A stretch of 36,603 nt of DNA from Lonsdalea iberica (GTDB lineage Bacteria > Pseudomonadota > Gammaproteobacteria > Enterobacterales > Enterobacteriaceae): assembly GCF_002111585.1 (NCBI RefSeq), contig NZ_LUTP01000031.1, forward strand, positions 1 through 36,603, given 5' to 3'. The position numbers and the translations under genes are program-made. Shown in pieces: positions 1-8,796 of the stretch; within the stretch, counting starts at the first letter, position 1; every line of letters starts with the position of its first letter. The notes beneath the pieces were generated by a model, which was not told the origin of the DNA, searched no databases, and worked only from the letters and a program-made list of their open reading frames with translations.

Positions 1-163
1 CGCCGTCGCGTTCCAGCGTATCTTTGACGAGCTCGGTCTGAAAACCGGCTCGAGCCTGCGAGAGATCGATATCGCTCAATGGATAGTGCGCGCTAACAGC
101 GGATGTCCCGGCGGCGAAAAGCCCCGCTGCCAGCAGAATGGGTTTCAAGTTGCTATGAATCAC
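1..163 (-). CDS. Exported protein of unknown function, N-terminal part only (runs off the left edge)
   Basis: An open frame starts with GTG at 163 and stays open for 54 codons to the window edge. A purine-rich site (AAAGGAA) lies about 7 bases upstream of the GTG. The first residues form a typical Sec signal peptide: a short basic start (MIHSNLK), a hydrophobic core (PILLAAGLFAAG) and a signal peptidase I-like AVSA site before HYPLSDIDL. The mature part seen is too short to name a family; a periplasmic hydrolase is only a guess. It lies downstream of prmA on the same strand, where E. coli has dusB-fis, so the synteny differs here. Confidence 0.6.
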   Translation of the reverse strand, partial: MIHSNLKPILLAAGLFAAGTSAVSAHYPLSDIDLSQARAGFQTELVKDTLERDG

Positions 164-194
164 TGCAATATTCCTTTTGTCGTCAAATAACCTG

Positions 195-222
195 ACTACC
201 GCCGCGTCATGCGGCGTGTAGT
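195..222. repeat. Inverted repeat downstream of prmA, possible weak terminator
   Basis: ACTACCGCCGC (195-205) pairs with GCGGCG-T-GTAGT (211-222), giving 11 pairs with one bulged base and a 5-base loop. On the minus strand it is followed only by a loose TTATTT, so it is at best a weak intrinsic terminator for prmA. The rest of 164-299 shows no gene. Confidence 0.4.
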
Positions 223-299
223 TAAACCGGTGGGGGAGGGGTACGCTATAAAAGCGGAACGTACGGATTGGCGTCCCGCTACTCATGATTCAGGCGCGT

Positions 300-1187
300 T
301 TACAGCGCTTTTTTGATACCGGTAATCCGGCACCACTCTTCTTTTTCCGCCACAGGATCGAGCTCGAACTTCTCCTGATAGGCTTCTGATACGTTGGCGG
401 CCTGTGTCGCCAGTACGCCGGAGAGGCCCAGATGACCACCTGCTTTAGGTAATTCGCCGATCAGCGGAGCCAGTTCCCGCAGAGGGCCTGCCAGAATGTT
501 GGCGACGACGACGTCGGCGGAGAGCGCTTCCGGCTGATCTTGCGGCAGATATAGCTCCAGACGCTCGGACACGCCGTTACGCTGAGCATTATCGCGGCTG
601 GCTTGGATGGCCTGCGGGTCGATATCGATGCCGATGGCGCGAGCGGCGCCCAGCTTCAGCGCCGCGATGGCCAGAATGCCGGAGCCACAACCAAAGTCGA
701 TGACGGTTTTACCTTGCAGGTCGAGACCGTCCAGCCACTGCAGGCACAGCGCAGTGGTAGGATGCGTGCCGGTGCCGAAGGCCAGACCGGGGTCCAGCAT
801 CACGTTGACCGCCTCCGGGTCGGGAATATCGCGCCAGCTGGGGCAAATCCACAAGCGCTTGCCGAACTGCATCGGATGGAAATTATCCATCCATTCACGT
901 TCCCAGTCTTTATCTTCCAACTGTTCGATTTTGTGTTTGAAACCCGCACCCAGTAGCGGTTCCTGTTCCAGGGTCGCGACGACGGCCTTCATGTCGGTCT
1001 CGGCGTCGTACAGTCCGATTACGTCGGTATCGCCCCACAGGCGCGTTTCGCCCGGCAGCGGCTCGAACACCGGCGTGTCATGGGTGTCCTGAAACGTGAC
1101 GGATACCGCGCCGCTCTCGACCAGCGCGTCTCCCAGGGGTTCGGCATGTGCGCCGGAAGTATTAATTTTGAGTTGAATCCACGGCAT
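300..1187 (-). CDS. prmA: Ribosomal protein L11 methyltransferase PrmA
   Basis: A 295-residue protein, close to the 293 of E. coli PrmA. It trimethylates ribosomal protein L11 in the cytoplasm using S-adenosylmethionine. The N-terminal part (about 1-100) is the L11-recognition domain. The Rossmann methyltransferase domain follows, with the family block [14 protein letters not shown] at 132-144, SAM-binding motif I (VIDFGCGSG) at 162-170, an acidic IDID after strand 2 at 187-190, and the catalytic-region NIL at 230-232. The gene is intact. It starts 9 bases after the panF stop codon, so panF-prmA is almost certainly one transcript, as in E. coli. prmA is not essential in E. coli. Recognition is secure. 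Confidence 0.97.
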   Translation of the reverse strand: MPWIQLKINTSGAHAEPLGDALVESGAVSVTFQDTHDTPVFEPLPGETRLWGDTDVIGLYDAETDMKAVVATLEQEPLLGAGFKHKIEQLEDKDWEREWMDNFHPMQFGKRLWICPSWRDIPDPEAVNVMLDPGLAFGTGTHPTTALCLQWLDGLDLQGKTVIDFGCGSGILAIAALKLGAARAIGIDIDPQAIQASRDNAQRNGVSERLELYLPQDQPEALSADVVVANILAGPLRELAPLIGELPKAGGHLGLSGVLATQAANVSEAYQEKFELDPVAEKEEWCRITGIKKAL

Positions 1188-1196
1188 AACGGCCTC

Positions 1197-2648
1197 TTAC
1201 TTAACGTCGGATGAAGTAACGGCGGCGGGCGCAGCGTGCCCGAACCGGTTACCAATAATAAATGCCAGCAGGCTTAATGCCAGTGAGGGGACGATCGGAT
1301 GGAATCCGCCCCATTGGATCTTGAAGCTGGCCAGCAGGGTATAACAGAGTGCACCCCCTATCATGGCGCACAGCGCGCCCGTCGCGTTGGCGCGTTCCCA
1401 GTACAGTCCCAGCACCAGCGGCCACAGGAAGACAGCCTCCAGTCCGCCGAACGCCAGCAGATTGAGCCAAATGATCATTTCAGGCGGTCGCCAGGAGGCC
1501 AGCAGCACCAACAGTCCCAGCACCAGCGTGGTCAGGCTGGACAGGTGTTTGATGTATCTTTCGTTGCTAGCCCGCTGGGGGCGGACGCTGAGATACAAAT
1601 CTTTGACGATGGTGGCCGAGGCTTGCAGCAAATGCGCATTGATGTTGGACATAATCGCCGCCATCGGCGCCGCCAGGAAAATGCCGGCGGCTAGCGGAGG
1701 CAGAACGGCAATCATCAGTTCAGGCAAGACCTGGTCAGGAATAGTGAGGTTGGGCAGTATCGCTCTCCCCAGCGCCCCGGCCAGATGCATGCCGAGCATC
1801 AGGAGGGTAATGACGACGGTGCCGATGACAATGCCGCGGTGCAGCGCTTTGCTGTCCCGATAGGAGATACAGCGCACCGCCGTATTCGGCAGACCGATAA
1901 CGCCGAAACACACCAGCAGCCAGAACGAGGTCATGAACGGTCCGGAAAGCACATCGCCGGGCCCCTGCGGAGAGACCAGCGCCGGGTCGATATGACGCAG
2001 TTTCTCCACGGCAACGGGTAGGCCGCCCGCGGCGTAAATCACGCCAACCACCAGCAGCAACGTCCCCACCAGCATCACGATGCCCTGCATGGCATCATTG
2101 AGCACGCTGGCTCGGAAGCCGCCAAAAGCGGTGTACAGCGCGATGGTTATGCCGAAGATCAGAAGCCCGGTGTCATAAGGGATGCCGACCGCGGTTTCGA
2201 GCAGACGGGCCCCGCCGATAAATTGTACGGCCATGGCGCCGATGAAGGCGACCAGAAGGCTGAGGCTGGCGAACCAGACCAGCAGCCGACTGCCGTAGCG
2301 GGCGTACAACATATCGTTAAGCGTGATCGCGTTATAGCGCCGCGCCAGAATCGCGAACTTTTTTCCCAAAATGCTGAGCGAGAGCAGCATGGTCGGCACC
2401 TGGATCATCGCCAGCAGCACCCAGCCGAGTCCATATTTATAAGCGGCGCCGGGACCGCCGATGAAGGAGCTGGCGCTCACATAGGTCCCAATCAACGTCA
2501 TGGCCAGCACGAAGCCGCCCATCGATCGGTTGCCGAGAAAATATTCACGCAGGAAATTGCCTTGCTGGCGGCGGGTATAGGCGTAAACGGACAGCCCGAA
2601 GACCAGCAGCAGGTAGGCGATCAGCGGAATGACGATCTGGCTATGCAT
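1197..2648 (-). CDS. panF: Sodium/pantothenate symporter PanF
   Basis: 483 residues, the same length as E. coli PanF. It is an inner-membrane sodium:solute symporter (SSSF family) that imports pantothenate, the precursor of coenzyme A. The protein is almost wholly hydrophobic with about 12-13 membrane segments. The SSSF region around the first helices includes FLGNRSMGGFVLAMTLIG and the GPGAAYKYGLGW stretch. The start ATG (2646-2648) overlaps the end of yhdT by 8 bases, which points to translational coupling. prmA follows closely. The three genes yhdT-panF-prmA form the same operon as in E. coli. No frameshift or truncation is seen. Confidence 0.96.
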   Translation of the reverse strand: MHSQIVIPLIAYLLLVFGLSVYAYTRRQQGNFLREYFLGNRSMGGFVLAMTLIGTYVSASSFIGGPGAAYKYGLGWVLLAMIQVPTMLLSLSILGKKFAILARRYNAITLNDMLYARYGSRLLVWFASLSLLVAFIGAMAVQFIGGARLLETAVGIPYDTGLLIFGITIALYTAFGGFRASVLNDAMQGIVMLVGTLLLVVGVIYAAGGLPVAVEKLRHIDPALVSPQGPGDVLSGPFMTSFWLLVCFGVIGLPNTAVRCISYRDSKALHRGIVIGTVVITLLMLGMHLAGALGRAILPNLTIPDQVLPELMIAVLPPLAAGIFLAAPMAAIMSNINAHLLQASATIVKDLYLSVRPQRASNERYIKHLSSLTTLVLGLLVLLASWRPPEMIIWLNLLAFGGLEAVFLWPLVLGLYWERANATGALCAMIGGALCYTLLASFKIQWGGFHPIVPSLALSLLAFIIGNRFGHAAPAAVTSSDVK

Positions 2649-2880
2649 CCTTATCCTCCAGCGAAATATCGCGGAACAGATGGCGGACCATCAGCCAGCA
2701 TAGAATGATGAAGGCCAGCGGCAGCAGCAGGCACGACATCTCGAACCAGTGCGGCAGTCCGGTGATGCCGGATTCGTTACTCGGCAGATACGCGGCGGCA
2801 ATCCACAGCAGCAGGTAACCCAGCGTCAGGCCGAGCGCCCAGCGAGCTTCCCGGTGTGCCTGAAGAAAACGTTTATCCAT
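2641..2880 (-). CDS. yhdT: YhdT family small membrane protein
   Basis: A 79-residue protein with two hydrophobic segments (roughly residues 14-33 and 45-68), the length and shape of E. coli YhdT (80 residues, DUF997-type). The function is not established; constant pairing with panF suggests a link to pantothenate transport, but that is inference. It is the first gene of yhdT-panF-prmA and overlaps panF by 8 bases. The stretch between it and accC (2881-3148) holds no gene, only its own promoter region and the accC terminator. Confidence 0.9.
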   Translation of the reverse strand: MDKRFLQAHREARWALGLTLGYLLLWIAAAYLPSNESGITGLPHWFEMSCLLLPLAFIILCWLMVRHLFRDISLEDKDA

Positions 2881-3092
2881 CTTGTTATAAAACCCAATTG
2901 GTATTCATCAGTAGGCGTGTGCAAAACAGGGGATTTTACGGTATGTGAGCGCATTGCCTAGCAGGAATTCACGTTCACGTGCGAATGGCTGGAGATAAAC
3001 GGATGCGTTTCCGAATGTGGGAATAGTGCAGAAAAAGCAGTAATCGACTGAATAATCGTTATTTTTATCTTTTATCGCGGGGGCGAAAAGAC

Positions 3093-3130
3093 AAGGCCGG
3101 TCCACTGCCTGAAAGCGGTCGACCGGCCTT
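3093..3130 (-). terminator. Intrinsic terminator of accBC
   Basis: AAGGCCGGTC (3093-3102) and GACCGGCCTT (3121-3130) form a perfect 10-pair stem with an 18-base loop, starting 19 bases past the accC stop. On the minus strand the stem is followed by GTCTTTT, a usable though interrupted U tract. It separates accC from yhdT-panF. Confidence 0.75.
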
Positions 3131-3148
3131 TATCTCATCTGCGGCGTG

Positions 3149-4492
3149 TTACTGCAGGCCGAGTTTCTTCTCCAGATAGTGGATGTTGGTGCCACCATGC
3201 TGGAAGTTTTCGTCGTTCAGGATCTTCAACTGCAGCTCGATGTTAGTCTTGATGCCGTCGATGATCAGTTCCGCCAGCGCATTGCGCATACGGGAGATCG
3301 CCACGTCGCGGCTTTCGCCATAGGTAATCAGCTTGCCGATCATGGAGTCGTAATAGGGAGGCACGGTATAGCCCGCATAGATATGCGACTCCCAACGCAC
3401 GCCAAAGCCGCCCGGCGCGTGGAAACGCGTGATTTTACCCGGGCTGGGCAGGAAGGTGTTGGGGTCTTCCGCATTGATACGACACTCGACCGCATGGCCG
3501 CGGACATGCACTTCTTCCTGTTTGATCGACAGCGGCAGACCGGCGGCGACGCGCAGCTGCTCTTTGATCAGGTCCACGCCGGTGACCATTTCGGTCACCG
3601 GGTGTTCTACCTGAATACGGGTGTTCATTTCGATGAAATAGAACTCGCCGTTTTCATACAGGAATTCGAACGTACCGGCACCGCGGTAGTTGATGTCCAC
3701 GCAGGCTTTAGCGCAGCGTTCGCCGATGTAACGACGCAGCTCGCTGGTGATGCCCGGCGCTGGCGCTTCTTCCAGCACTTTCTGGTGGCGACGCTGCATG
3801 GAGCAGTCACGCTCAGCCAGATAGATCGCCTGGCCCTGACCGTCAGCCAGTACCTGGATTTCCACGTGGCGTGGGTTTTCCAGATATTTTTCCATGTAGA
3901 CCATATCGTTGTTAAACGCGGCCTTGGCTTCCGCCTTAGTCATGGAAATGGACTGTTCCAGCTCTTTATCGCTGCGGACGACGCGCATACCGCGTCCGCC
4001 GCCGCCGCCGGAAGCTTTGATAATAACCGGGTAACCGATGCGTTTAGCAAAGGCGCGGTTTTTTTCCATATCGTCGCCCAGAGGACCATCGGAACCGGGG
4101 ACGCAGGGAACACCCGCTTTTTTCATCGCGCTGATGGCAGACACTTTATCGCCCATCAGGCGAATGGTGTCGGCGCGAGGGCCGATGAAGATAAAGCCGG
4201 AACGCTCAACCTGTTCGGCGAAGTCGGCGTTTTCGGACAAGAAGCCGTAACCGGGGTGGATGGCCACCGCGCCGGTAATTTCAGCGGCGGAGATCAACGC
4301 GGGAATGTTCAGGTAGCTTTTGGTGGACGGCGCAGGGCCGATGCACACCGTTTCGTCAGCCAGCAACACGTGTTTCAGGTCGCGATCCGCCGTGGAGTGC
4401 ACGGCGACGGTTTTGATGCCCAGCTCTTTGCAGGCACGCAAAATACGCAACGCGATCTCACCACGGTTAGCGATAACAATTTTATCTAGCAT
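3149..4492 (-). CDS. accC: Biotin carboxylase subunit of acetyl-CoA carboxylase
   Basis: 447 residues (E. coli 449). It uses ATP and bicarbonate to carboxylate the biotin on AccB, the first half-reaction of malonyl-CoA synthesis for fatty acids. An N-terminal PreATP-grasp domain precedes the ATP-grasp fold. The ATP-binding lysine is at K159, followed by the glycine loop SGGGGGRG (161-168). The metal and active-site block EMNTR (288-292) is intact, with E288, N290 and R292. The C-terminal biotin-carboxylase domain completes the protein. It begins 11 bases after accB and ends at a strong terminator, so accB-accC are cotranscribed. The gene is essential and appears undamaged. Confidence 0.98.
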   Translation of the reverse strand: MLDKIVIANRGEIALRILRACKELGIKTVAVHSTADRDLKHVLLADETVCIGPAPSTKSYLNIPALISAAEITGAVAIHPGYGFLSENADFAEQVERSGFIFIGPRADTIRLMGDKVSAISAMKKAGVPCVPGSDGPLGDDMEKNRAFAKRIGYPVIIKASGGGGGRGMRVVRSDKELEQSISMTKAEAKAAFNNDMVYMEKYLENPRHVEIQVLADGQGQAIYLAERDCSMQRRHQKVLEEAPAPGITSELRRYIGERCAKACVDINYRGAGTFEFLYENGEFYFIEMNTRIQVEHPVTEMVTGVDLIKEQLRVAAGLPLSIKQEEVHVRGHAVECRINAEDPNTFLPSPGKITRFHAPGGFGVRWESHIYAGYTVPPYYDSMIGKLITYGESRDVAISRMRNALAELIIDGIKTNIELQLKILNDENFQHGGTNIHYLEKKLGLQ

Positions 4493-4503
4493 GGTACGCC
4501 CCG

Positions 4504-4968
4504 TTATTCGATGACAACCAGCGGCTCGTCAAATTCAACCGGTTGACCGCTTTCCAACAGAATGGCTTTCACCACGCCTGCTTTATCTGCTTCGATTTGG
4601 TTCATCATTTTCATGGCTTCGACGATGCACAGCGTATCGCCGACGTTAACCTGCTGGCCGACTTCCACAAACGCTTTCGCTTCCGGGCTTGGCGTACGGT
4701 AGAACGTCCCGACCATCGGTGAACGTACGATGTGACCGCTGATTGCGGCTGGCGCTGCGGCGACTTCGGCGACCGGCGCTTCGGCCACGGTCGCGGCCAG
4801 TGCAGGCTGCGGCTGCATCGGCGCATAGGCCTGCTGCATCATCGGGTAGGGCTGTGCGGCGGGGGAACGGCTGATGCGTACTGACTCTTCACCTTCGGAA
4901 ATTTCCAGTTCGGCGATGCCGGATTCTTCAACCAGTTCAATCAGTTTCTTGATCTTACGAATATCCAT
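4504..4968 (-). CDS. accB: Biotin carboxyl carrier protein of acetyl-CoA carboxylase
   Basis: 154 residues (E. coli 156). It carries the biotin that shuttles CO2 from AccC to the carboxyltransferase AccAD. The N-terminal helical part (1-35) precedes an Ala/Pro-rich mobile linker (about 36-78). The C-terminal biotinyl domain has the signature EAMKMMN, with biotin attached to K120. AccB is known to autoregulate accBC in E. coli through its N-terminal part, which is conserved here. The gene lies 21 bases after aroQ and 11 before accC, consistent with an aroQ-accB-accC transcript. Confidence 0.98.
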   Translation of the reverse strand: MDIRKIKKLIELVEESGIAELEISEGEESVRISRSPAAQPYPMMQQAYAPMQPQPALAATVAEAPVAEVAAAPAAISGHIVRSPMVGTFYRTPSPEAKAFVEVGQQVNVGDTLCIVEAMKMMNQIEADKAGVVKAILLESGQPVEFDEPLVVIE

Positions 4969-4989
4969 GAATAGGGTTCCGTACTCTTG

Positions 4990-5441
4990 TTAATTGGAAA
5001 TTGACAGGCGTTTTACGGCCGTCTGTAAAGCGTAACTATAACCATCTGCCCCCAGGCCACAAATGACCCCGACTGCCACATCGGACAGATAGGAGTGGTG
5101 GCGGAAGGGTTCACGCGCATGCACGTTGGACAGATGAATTTCGATAAAGGGGATGGCGACCGCCAGCAGCGCATCCCGCAGCGCAACGCTGGTATGGGTA
5201 TATGCCGCTGGGTTGATCAGAATGAAGTCGGTGTTGCCTCTGGCCTGATGAATTCGGTCGATCAGCGTGTGCTCCGCGTTGGACTGCAGGTGCGACAGCT
5301 GAACGTTCAGCGCCAGCGCTTCTTGTTCCAATCCGTTAACGATTTCCGTCAACGTGGTATGGCCATACTTCTCAGGCTCGCGGCGCCCAGAAGATTCAGG
5401 TTTGGACCGTTCAAAAGCAAAATGTTGAACTTATCTACCAT
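4990..5441 (-). pseudogene. aroQ: Type II 3-dehydroquinate dehydratase, frameshifted by a single missing base
   Basis: Type II dehydroquinase converts 3-dehydroquinate to 3-dehydroshikimate. The ATG at 5441 begins a perfect family N-terminus ([19 protein letters not shown]) including the active-site loop. At about 5379-5389 the frame slips. Downstream, from TEIVNGLEQ through the catalytic [15 protein letters not shown] block to the end, everything is in another frame. Restoring one base in CTGGGCGCCGCGAG gives [11 protein letters not shown] and a 150-residue protein of normal size. The slip leaves an apparent 120-residue ORF starting at 5352 that lacks the active-site loop. This may be a sequencing deletion; if real, the cell would need a type I enzyme (AroD) elsewhere. 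It sits upstream of accBC. Confidence 0.88.
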
Positions 5442-5551
5442 TATGCTGCTATCTCCCGCGATTCGCTTCGTGCTGCACAAAATAGCGCGAAGCTATTCGT
5501 TTGTCACCTTTCTAGGCGCAAATTGTCCGATGCCTAAAAACAAAGTCGTGC

Positions 5552-5557
5552 ATTATA
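5552..5557 (-). promoter_or_regulatory. Candidate -10 element for aroQ-accBC
   Basis: On the minus strand 5557-5552 reads a perfect TATAAT, 110 bases upstream of the aroQ ATG, inside the 229-base gene-free stretch 5442-5670 between msrQ and aroQ. No good -35 is visible at 16-18 bases, so this is a candidate only. Nothing else was recognised in that stretch. Confidence 0.35.
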
Positions 5558-5670
5558 AACATTTCGTTGCAATTAGCAGCCATATAGTGGCTTTATCTGC
5601 GGAGATATCCATCTCGGCGTCTGTTCCGCCCCGTTTCGGCGCTTTTATCACACCGTTGAAGCCCGGAGCT

Positions 5671-6270
5671 TCAGCGCCACCACTGGCGAAATTTTTTATA
5701 ACGCATCAGTAACAAAATGAGGGCGAGAAGAGTATAGAAAATAGGTGGCGGAGACAACGTTTTAACCGACCAAATGTAGTGGATGGGGGCAAGAATAGCG
5801 ACTAGATAAAGCGTGTTATGCAATTTTTGCCAGCGGGATCCCAACTTCCGCATCATGGCCTGCGTGGACGTCAGCGCCAGCGCCAGCAGGATTATCCAAC
5901 TGACGATGCCGAGCATGAGATAGGGGCGCGAGAAAATCTCGCTGACCAGCAGCGAAAGGTGACTGAGTCCCAATTCCAGCAGCGCGTAGCTCGCCAGATG
6001 CAGCGTCGCCCAGGCGAAACACCACAAACCGATGGGCCGTCGACAGCGGATTAGCAGCGGCTGTTTGCCGTAGCGCGCCAATGGCGCTATCGCCAGTGTG
6101 GCCAATAGCCATTTCAGCGCGATTCTGCCGGTAAAATGCTGGATATCCTTCGCTGGATCGGCGCTCAGCCATCCTTGGCTCACGGTCAGAAACAGCCACA
6201 GTAGCGGCAATATTCCCGCCAGATGAATAACTCCCTTAATCCAAAACAGGTGTCGGGGTTGCAAACGCAT
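5671..6270 (-). CDS. msrQ: Haem-binding membrane subunit MsrQ of the periplasmic methionine sulfoxide reductase
   Basis: 199 residues from the ATG at 6270. That start was chosen over a GTG at 6297 because it aligns with the E. coli MsrQ start (MRL...) and has GGAG 10 bases upstream. MsrQ (YedZ) is an inner-membrane b-type cytochrome of the ferric reductase-like family that passes quinone electrons to MsrP. About six membrane helices are visible, with the haem-region histidines in DIQHFTGR, the [14 protein letters not shown] segment, [11 protein letters not shown] and [10 protein letters not shown]. It ends [10 protein letters not shown], shorter at the C-terminus than E. coli (211). It follows msrP after 44 bases and forms the msrPQ operon. 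Confidence 0.95.
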   Translation of the reverse strand: MRLQPRHLFWIKGVIHLAGILPLLWLFLTVSQGWLSADPAKDIQHFTGRIALKWLLATLAIAPLARYGKQPLLIRCRRPIGLWCFAWATLHLASYALLELGLSHLSLLVSEIFSRPYLMLGIVSWIILLALALTSTQAMMRKLGSRWQKLHNTLYLVAILAPIHYIWSVKTLSPPPIFYTLLALILLLMRYKKFRQWWR

Positions 6271-6314
6271 TCGACGCTGACTCCAAGTATTGGGCACGAT
6301 TGTGCGCGGAAAAT

Positions 6315-7315
6315 TTAGAAGTTCGCCCGCAAGTCCAGACCGTGGTACAGCGAGGCTACCTCGTCTGCGTACCCGTTGAACAGCAGGGTCGGTTGTCGCT
6401 GCACATCAAGAATACCGCCCGCGCCGATCACCCGCTCCGTCGCCTGCGACCAGCGCGGGTGGTCGACGTGCGGGTTCACATTGGCGTAAAAACCGTACTC
6501 GTTCGGCGCCGATAAGTTCCAGGTGGATGGAGGCCGATCGTGGGTAAATCGGATTTTCACGATGGATTTAATGTTTTTGAATCCATACTTCCACGGCACC
6601 ATCAGCCGCAGCGGCGCGCCGTTCTGCGGCGGCAGCGTTTTGCCGTAGACGCCCACGGCCATCAGCGTCAGCGGGTTCATCGCCTCATCCATCCGCAGCC
6701 CTTCGACGTAGGGGTAATTGAGCCCTCCGCCGATAAAACTGTTCTTCTGTCCCGGCATCTGTTCTGGATCGTAGAGCGTCTGAAACGCGACATAGCGCGC
6801 GTTGCCGGTGGGGTTGGCAAAGGCGATAAGTCGGGAAAGCGGAAAGCCGATCCAGGGAACGACCATTGACCAGGCTTCGACGCAGCGGAATCGATAGATG
6901 CGTTCTTCCAGCGGGAAGCGCTTAAGAATGTCGTCCATATCCAACGTGATGGGTTTGGCGACGTCGCCGTCGATCTCGATTTTCCAGCCTTCGGTTTTCA
7001 GGCCGCCCGCGTTGGCTGCCGGGTCCGCCTTATCCAGTCCGAATTCGTAAAAGTTGTTGTAGCCGGTGACTTTGTCTTCCGGCGTGAGCGGCAGATCCAA
7101 GCGCCAGTTCGGCGGTTGATCGAAGGTCAGCGGTTTGCCCGGCGGCGCGTTGGGCCGTTCGTCGCCTTTGAGCCAAGACAGCAAATCCGCCTGCGCGGAC
7201 AGCGGCAACGAGAGGGTTGCGGTGGTAATGCCCAGAAACTTCAGCAGTCGGCGCGCTGATGGAACAGGGCTTCCGGCGTGACGTCTGCTTCGGTCGGCGT
7301 GCGAATTTTTTTCAT
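6315..7315 (-). pseudogene. msrP: Periplasmic methionine sulfoxide reductase MsrP, frameshifted near the Tat signal
   Basis: MsrP (YedY) is a molybdopterin enzyme, exported folded by the Tat system, that repairs oxidised methionine in envelope proteins. The ATG at 7315 is preceded by AAAGGCGG and begins [20 protein letters not shown], matching the family. The frame is lost at about 7249-7256. One extra base would give [11 protein letters not shown], the twin-arginine region, then the hydrophobic stretch and signal site before DLLSW. The catalytic domain is intact, including the molybdenum-ligand cysteine in [14 protein letters not shown]. With one base restored the length is 333 (E. coli 334). 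As read, the cytosolic remnant would begin at about 7208 with no export signal. A sequencing deletion is quite possible. Confidence 0.9.
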
Positions 7316-7605
7316 GGTATTCCGCCTTTATGCCTGTGTAGTGACTCGACGCGCGGCGTTCAGGTTGTGCGCCGCAGTATGGCTTAGACCAATCCCTACC
7401 GGGGTGATGGGCGCAGCCGTAAGAAAAGAGGGCGAACTCCGCGAGTCAACGGGACCCTATCCGGTGTCGATAAGCCGTTTGCGTACGGCTCAGCGTCAAG
7501 GGGAGTGGGAGCATGGTCCAAATGAGGCGGTTATTAATGTATAGATGATTCTGTCGTGGAGAGATTCCGCACAAAAAAGAAAATTTTCTCTCTTTCTGAG
7601 CATCA
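7316..7605. other. Gene-free leader region upstream of msrP
   Basis: About 290 bases between the msrP start and the acuI terminator with no convincing gene. It should hold the msrPQ promoter. On the minus strand there is a short hairpin (AGCCGT, 6-base loop, ACGGCT, near 7475-7492) directly after CTTGACG, but no convincing -35/-10 pair at normal spacing was found. Confidence 0.5.
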
Positions 7606-7633
7606 TAAAAAAGGCCACCCGAACAGGGTGGCC
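7606..7633 (-). terminator. Intrinsic terminator of acuI
   Basis: On the minus strand GGCCACCC (7633-7626), loop TGTTC, GGGTGGCC (7620-7613), then a run of six T plus TATG. This is a textbook Rho-independent terminator, 25 bases after the acuI stop codon. Confidence 0.92.
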
Positions 7634-7658
7634 TGAAAAGAGGGGGCTTGAGGTGAAC

Positions 7659-8636
7659 TTAACGCAGTTTTACCAGTGTCCGGCCCGTTATCCGATTAGC
7701 GATGAGATCGGCGGCCGCGGCGGGAGCCTCTGCCAACGGGATCTCTTTGGCGATCTGGTCATAGAACGAAACGGGCAGCAGTTCGGCCAGGCGCTCCCAG
7801 GCCTTTTGTCGGCGCGGCTGCGGCGCCATGACCGAATCCACGCCCTGTAGCCGCACGTTGCGCAGAATGAACGGCATGACGGTCGTTGGCAGCGCGATGC
7901 CTCCGGCCAGACCGCAAGCGGCGACCGTCGCGCCATAATTCATCTGAGCCAGCAGGGTCGCTAGCACGTTATCACCCACAGTATCGATAGCGCCGGCCCA
8001 GCGCTGTTTCTCCAGCGGACGCGGCGCGGCGGTAAATTCCTGGCGGTCGAGCACCTGTCCGGCGCCCAATTGCCGCAGATAATCGGCGTTTTCCGCTCGC
8101 CCGCTCAGCGCGGTCACCTGATACCCCAGCGCATGGAGCAGGGCAATGGCGGTACTGCCCACGCCGCCGCTGGCGCCGGTGACGATAATCTCGCCATCTG
8201 CGGGCGTGACGCCGCCTTCTTCCAATGCCATGACGCACAGCATGGCGGTAAATCCTGCGGTGCCTATGATCATGGCCTGACGCGTCGAGAGTTTTTCAGG
8301 CAGCGCGACCAGCCAGTCGCTTTTCACCCGGGCCGACTGCGCGAGTCCGCCCCAATGATTTTCCCCGACGCCCCAGCCGGTCAGAATCACGGACTGCCCG
8401 ACGGCGAAAGCGTCGTCGCTGCTGCTGTGTACGGTTCCTGCAAAGTCAATGCCGGGTATCATGGGGAATTGGCGGACAATTTTGCCTTGGCCGGTGATAG
8501 CCAGCGCATCTTTATAGTTGATGCTCGACCAGGATACATCGACAGTCACGTTCCCTTCCGGCAGTTGCGTCGGGTCGATGGAGCGGACTTCAGGCACCGT
8601 TTTACCCTGGTGCTGTTCGAGAATCAGAGCCTGCAT
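7659..8636 (-). CDS. acuI: Acrylyl-CoA reductase (NADPH) AcuI, quinone oxidoreductase family
   Basis: 325 residues, the size of E. coli AcuI/YhdH (324). It is a zinc-free medium-chain dehydrogenase/reductase that reduces toxic acryloyl-CoA to propionyl-CoA with NADPH. The N-terminal catalytic domain includes SSINYKDALAITG and PMIPGIDFAGTV. The Rossmann domain has the NADP-binding loop VTGASGGVGSTAI, and SGR after strand 2 suits NADPH. The start at 8636 was chosen because of the strong AAAGGAGGTAA site just upstream and the family start MQALILEQ; the frame stays open further upstream to 8759 but that extension is not expected to be translated. It has its own terminator and is divergent from csrD. 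Confidence 0.95.
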   Translation of the reverse strand: MQALILEQHQGKTVPEVRSIDPTQLPEGNVTVDVSWSSINYKDALAITGQGKIVRQFPMIPGIDFAGTVHSSSDDAFAVGQSVILTGWGVGENHWGGLAQSARVKSDWLVALPEKLSTRQAMIIGTAGFTAMLCVMALEEGGVTPADGEIIVTGASGGVGSTAIALLHALGYQVTALSGRAENADYLRQLGAGQVLDRQEFTAAPRPLEKQRWAGAIDTVGDNVLATLLAQMNYGATVAACGLAGGIALPTTVMPFILRNVRLQGVDSVMAPQPRRQKAWERLAELLPVSFYDQIAKEIPLAEAPAAAADLIANRITGRTLVKLR

Positions 8637-8796
8637 TGCATTACCTCCTTTCGAGGATCGAACAAATAGGTAGAGGGAAGTCAGGTACAGACTATATTGG
8701 TAATAGACATGACATGCACTGATAAACCGCAAGGAGCAGGCGGCGTGCCGCCGTCGCATTTATTCGGTTATAAGGCCAGGAGTAAAAGACCCAAGG

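Noticed and set aside
3146-4489. A 447-codon plus-strand ORF opposite accC
   Set aside because: It is antisense to an essential, fully conserved gene. Long opposite-strand ORFs are common in GC-rich DNA.
6271-6297. GTG at 6297 as the msrQ start
   Set aside because: It would add nine residues not present in the E. coli protein. The ATG at 6270 has a properly placed GGAG and matches the family start.
7249-7256. TGA in the msrP 5' region as a selenocysteine codon
   Set aside because: The downstream protein is in a different frame, so the TGA is a consequence of the slip. No SECIS-like element is needed or visible.
7278-7850. Two small plus-strand ORFs between msrP and acuI
   Set aside because: They cross the acuI terminator and the msrP leader, lack ribosome-binding sites and resemble no family.
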